Shown: one piece after another, positions 63,170 to 64,000 of the stretch
Position numbering within the stretch: position 1 is the first letter of the stretch
How the letters are laid out: every line of letters starts with the position of its first letter
Source: Spinacia oleracea
Lineage: Eukaryota > Streptophyta > Magnoliopsida > Caryophyllales > Amaranthaceae
NCBI RefSeq assembly: GCF_020520425.1
Contig: NC_079489.1
Coordinates: 21,414,001 to 21,478,000 of the forward strand
Direction: 5' to 3'
DNA: 64,000 nucleotides
Position numbers and translations under genes: made by a program
The notes under the pieces: model-generated
Database searches by the model: none
The model's input: only the letters and a program-made list of their open reading frames with translations
What the model was told of the DNA's origin: nothing

Positions 63170-63500
63170 TGCTAGGGCTCACAATTTGCAGCCTCAAGCT
63201 AGTGTCACGAGTTTACATCAACCAAGGCTAATGGGGACGGCTCAAGGGTATATCAACAGGATGTATCCAAACAAGTTATATGGTCATTATGCTAATGGTG
63301 GTGTAAGAGCAGGTTTGGACTTTGGAAATGATGGGCATGACGCACGTGTCAATGGCTGTGCGTGGTTTGCGGTTGACAACAAGTTCAAGAACAAGAGTCG
63401 AGGTAATGGTTTCTTGGGTTATGGCAATGAGAACATGGATGGGTTAGATGAGCTTAACAGGGGCCCCAGAGCGAAGGTGTCTAAGAACATGAGGATTGGA
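63170..63500 (+). pseudogene. Embedded fragment of a YTH-domain m6A reader gene (ECT family)
   Basis: About 105 codons are open and read 'QPQASVTSLHQPRLMGTAQG', 'YGHYANGGVRAGLDFGNDG', 'CAWFAVDNKFKNKSRGNGF' and 'GYGNENMDGLDELNRGPRAK'. This is the conserved stretch just before the YTH domain in plant ECT proteins, where GWFAVDNKYK and NENMDGLNELNRGPRAK are typical. The YTH domain itself is missing. The piece sits within LTR-type repeat DNA and does not contain an obvious intron. Confidence 0.85.
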
Positions 63501-64000
63501 AAGGGTAGACATCGTAGAACTTTATGATTTGGATTGGTTGACTCAATTCTCTTCCTTCGTTTACTTGGGTAAATTTCGCACTTTTGGGAGGTACGGGCTA
63601 AGTATTTCATGGCTCTTTTCGCTCTCCCTTTTCTCTTTCTCTTTTTTTCTTTTTGCTTGGGATTTCTCCCCAACATAAATCCTTCAATCAATTTTTTTGT
63701 TTGGGCTAAAAGGTAGATGGTTGTGGTTTTTGAGTCACGAGGCGAGACTGAGTGAGCCTCGTTTGGTAGGCCTATAGTGGACCTTTAATTTTAGTAGGCC
63801 TAGGGTGGACCTTTAAATTGTCTTACTTTGCAAGCGTATTTAGTCGTTTCTTAAAATGTGCAAATAGCGTAGATCCAAAAATGTTGTTTTTACCTTATTG
63901 AAATTTAACGAAAGAATTACATCGAAAATAATTTTTGCTTCTTTTTAGATTCCAGTTTCTGGGATTTAATTGAAGTTGTGATTTAGACTCGAACTTTCAT

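Larger units (their letters stand above)
56453..64000. mobile_element. LTR-retrotransposon-type region, probably long LTR/untranslated DNA of a Ty3/gypsy (Tat/Ogre-like) element
   Basis: Composition changes sharply at TGTGAGGGGGTCG (56453). The following 7.5 kb has balanced base content, many short GC-rich palindromes, tandem arrays at 58360-58480 and 58495-59060, and no gag or pol domain in the window. Long non-coding LTRs and leader regions with such arrays are known in Tat/Ogre-type plant elements; the assignment is inference. The element runs off the window, so neither its right end nor its completeness can be judged. It contains an ECT gene fragment at 63170-63500. Confidence 0.5.

Overview
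The window is nuclear DNA of a flowering plant. It has long AT-rich intergenic DNA, split genes with GT-AG introns, and many nested transposable elements (Helitrons, hAT, Stowaway MITEs, LTR elements, LINE-type elements). Repeated 'tactccgta'-type tracts and Stowaway ends are compatible with Caryophyllales/Amaranthaceae (spinach, beet or quinoa relatives), but that placement is an inference.

Layout. 0-3.7 kb: an apparently whole non-LTR retrotransposon ORF, with a reverse transcriptase and a C-terminal restriction-like endonuclease, sitting in a TAA microsatellite. 3.7-5.3 kb: copy A of a 1.6-kb repeat. 7.5-10.5 kb: an intact-looking three-coding-exon gene for 60S acidic ribosomal protein P2 on the minus strand, with a 1-kb hAT element in intron 1. 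11.6-15.7 kb: transposon debris. 16.1-18.3 kb: an inverted, broken copy of the P2 gene followed by one exon of eIF3a. 19.4-20.5 kb: microsatellites and MITEs. 20.5-32.1 kb: copy B of the 1.6-kb repeat, split by a 9,982-bp Helitron that carries pieces of at least six unrelated host genes, all in the Helitron's own orientation. 32.1-36.4 kb: a second gene-carrying Helitron (sorbitol dehydrogenase first exon) interrupted by a 2.8-kb solo LTR, then a palindromic Helitron pair. 38.0-39.4 kb: a GATC-rich satellite split by a MITE. 39.5-41.7 kb: two short Helitrons and a short polyadenylated retroelement with a 16-bp target duplication.

42.3-49.1 kb: a complete 12-exon CIPK1-like calcium-signalling kinase gene, the best-supported host gene here together with P2. 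49.5-56.5 kb: a CACTA end, a Helitron, a small two-finger C2H2 ORF, a Ty1/copia LTR, a decayed LRR receptor-kinase gene and Stowaway MITEs. 56.45-64 kb: LTR-retrotransposon-type DNA with tandem arrays, a palindromic CGCCCAG/CTGGGCG module repeated four times, and an embedded YTH-domain (ECT) gene fragment.

The most informative aspect is that the window contains its own 'empty sites'. Copies A and B of the 1.6-kb repeat define the exact ends of the large Helitron and the microsatellite target of the non-LTR element. The two P2 copies define the hAT element and its 8-bp target duplication. CIPK1 and P2 act in unrelated processes (CBL-dependent Ca2+ signalling and ribosome function), so no pathway is shared across the window.
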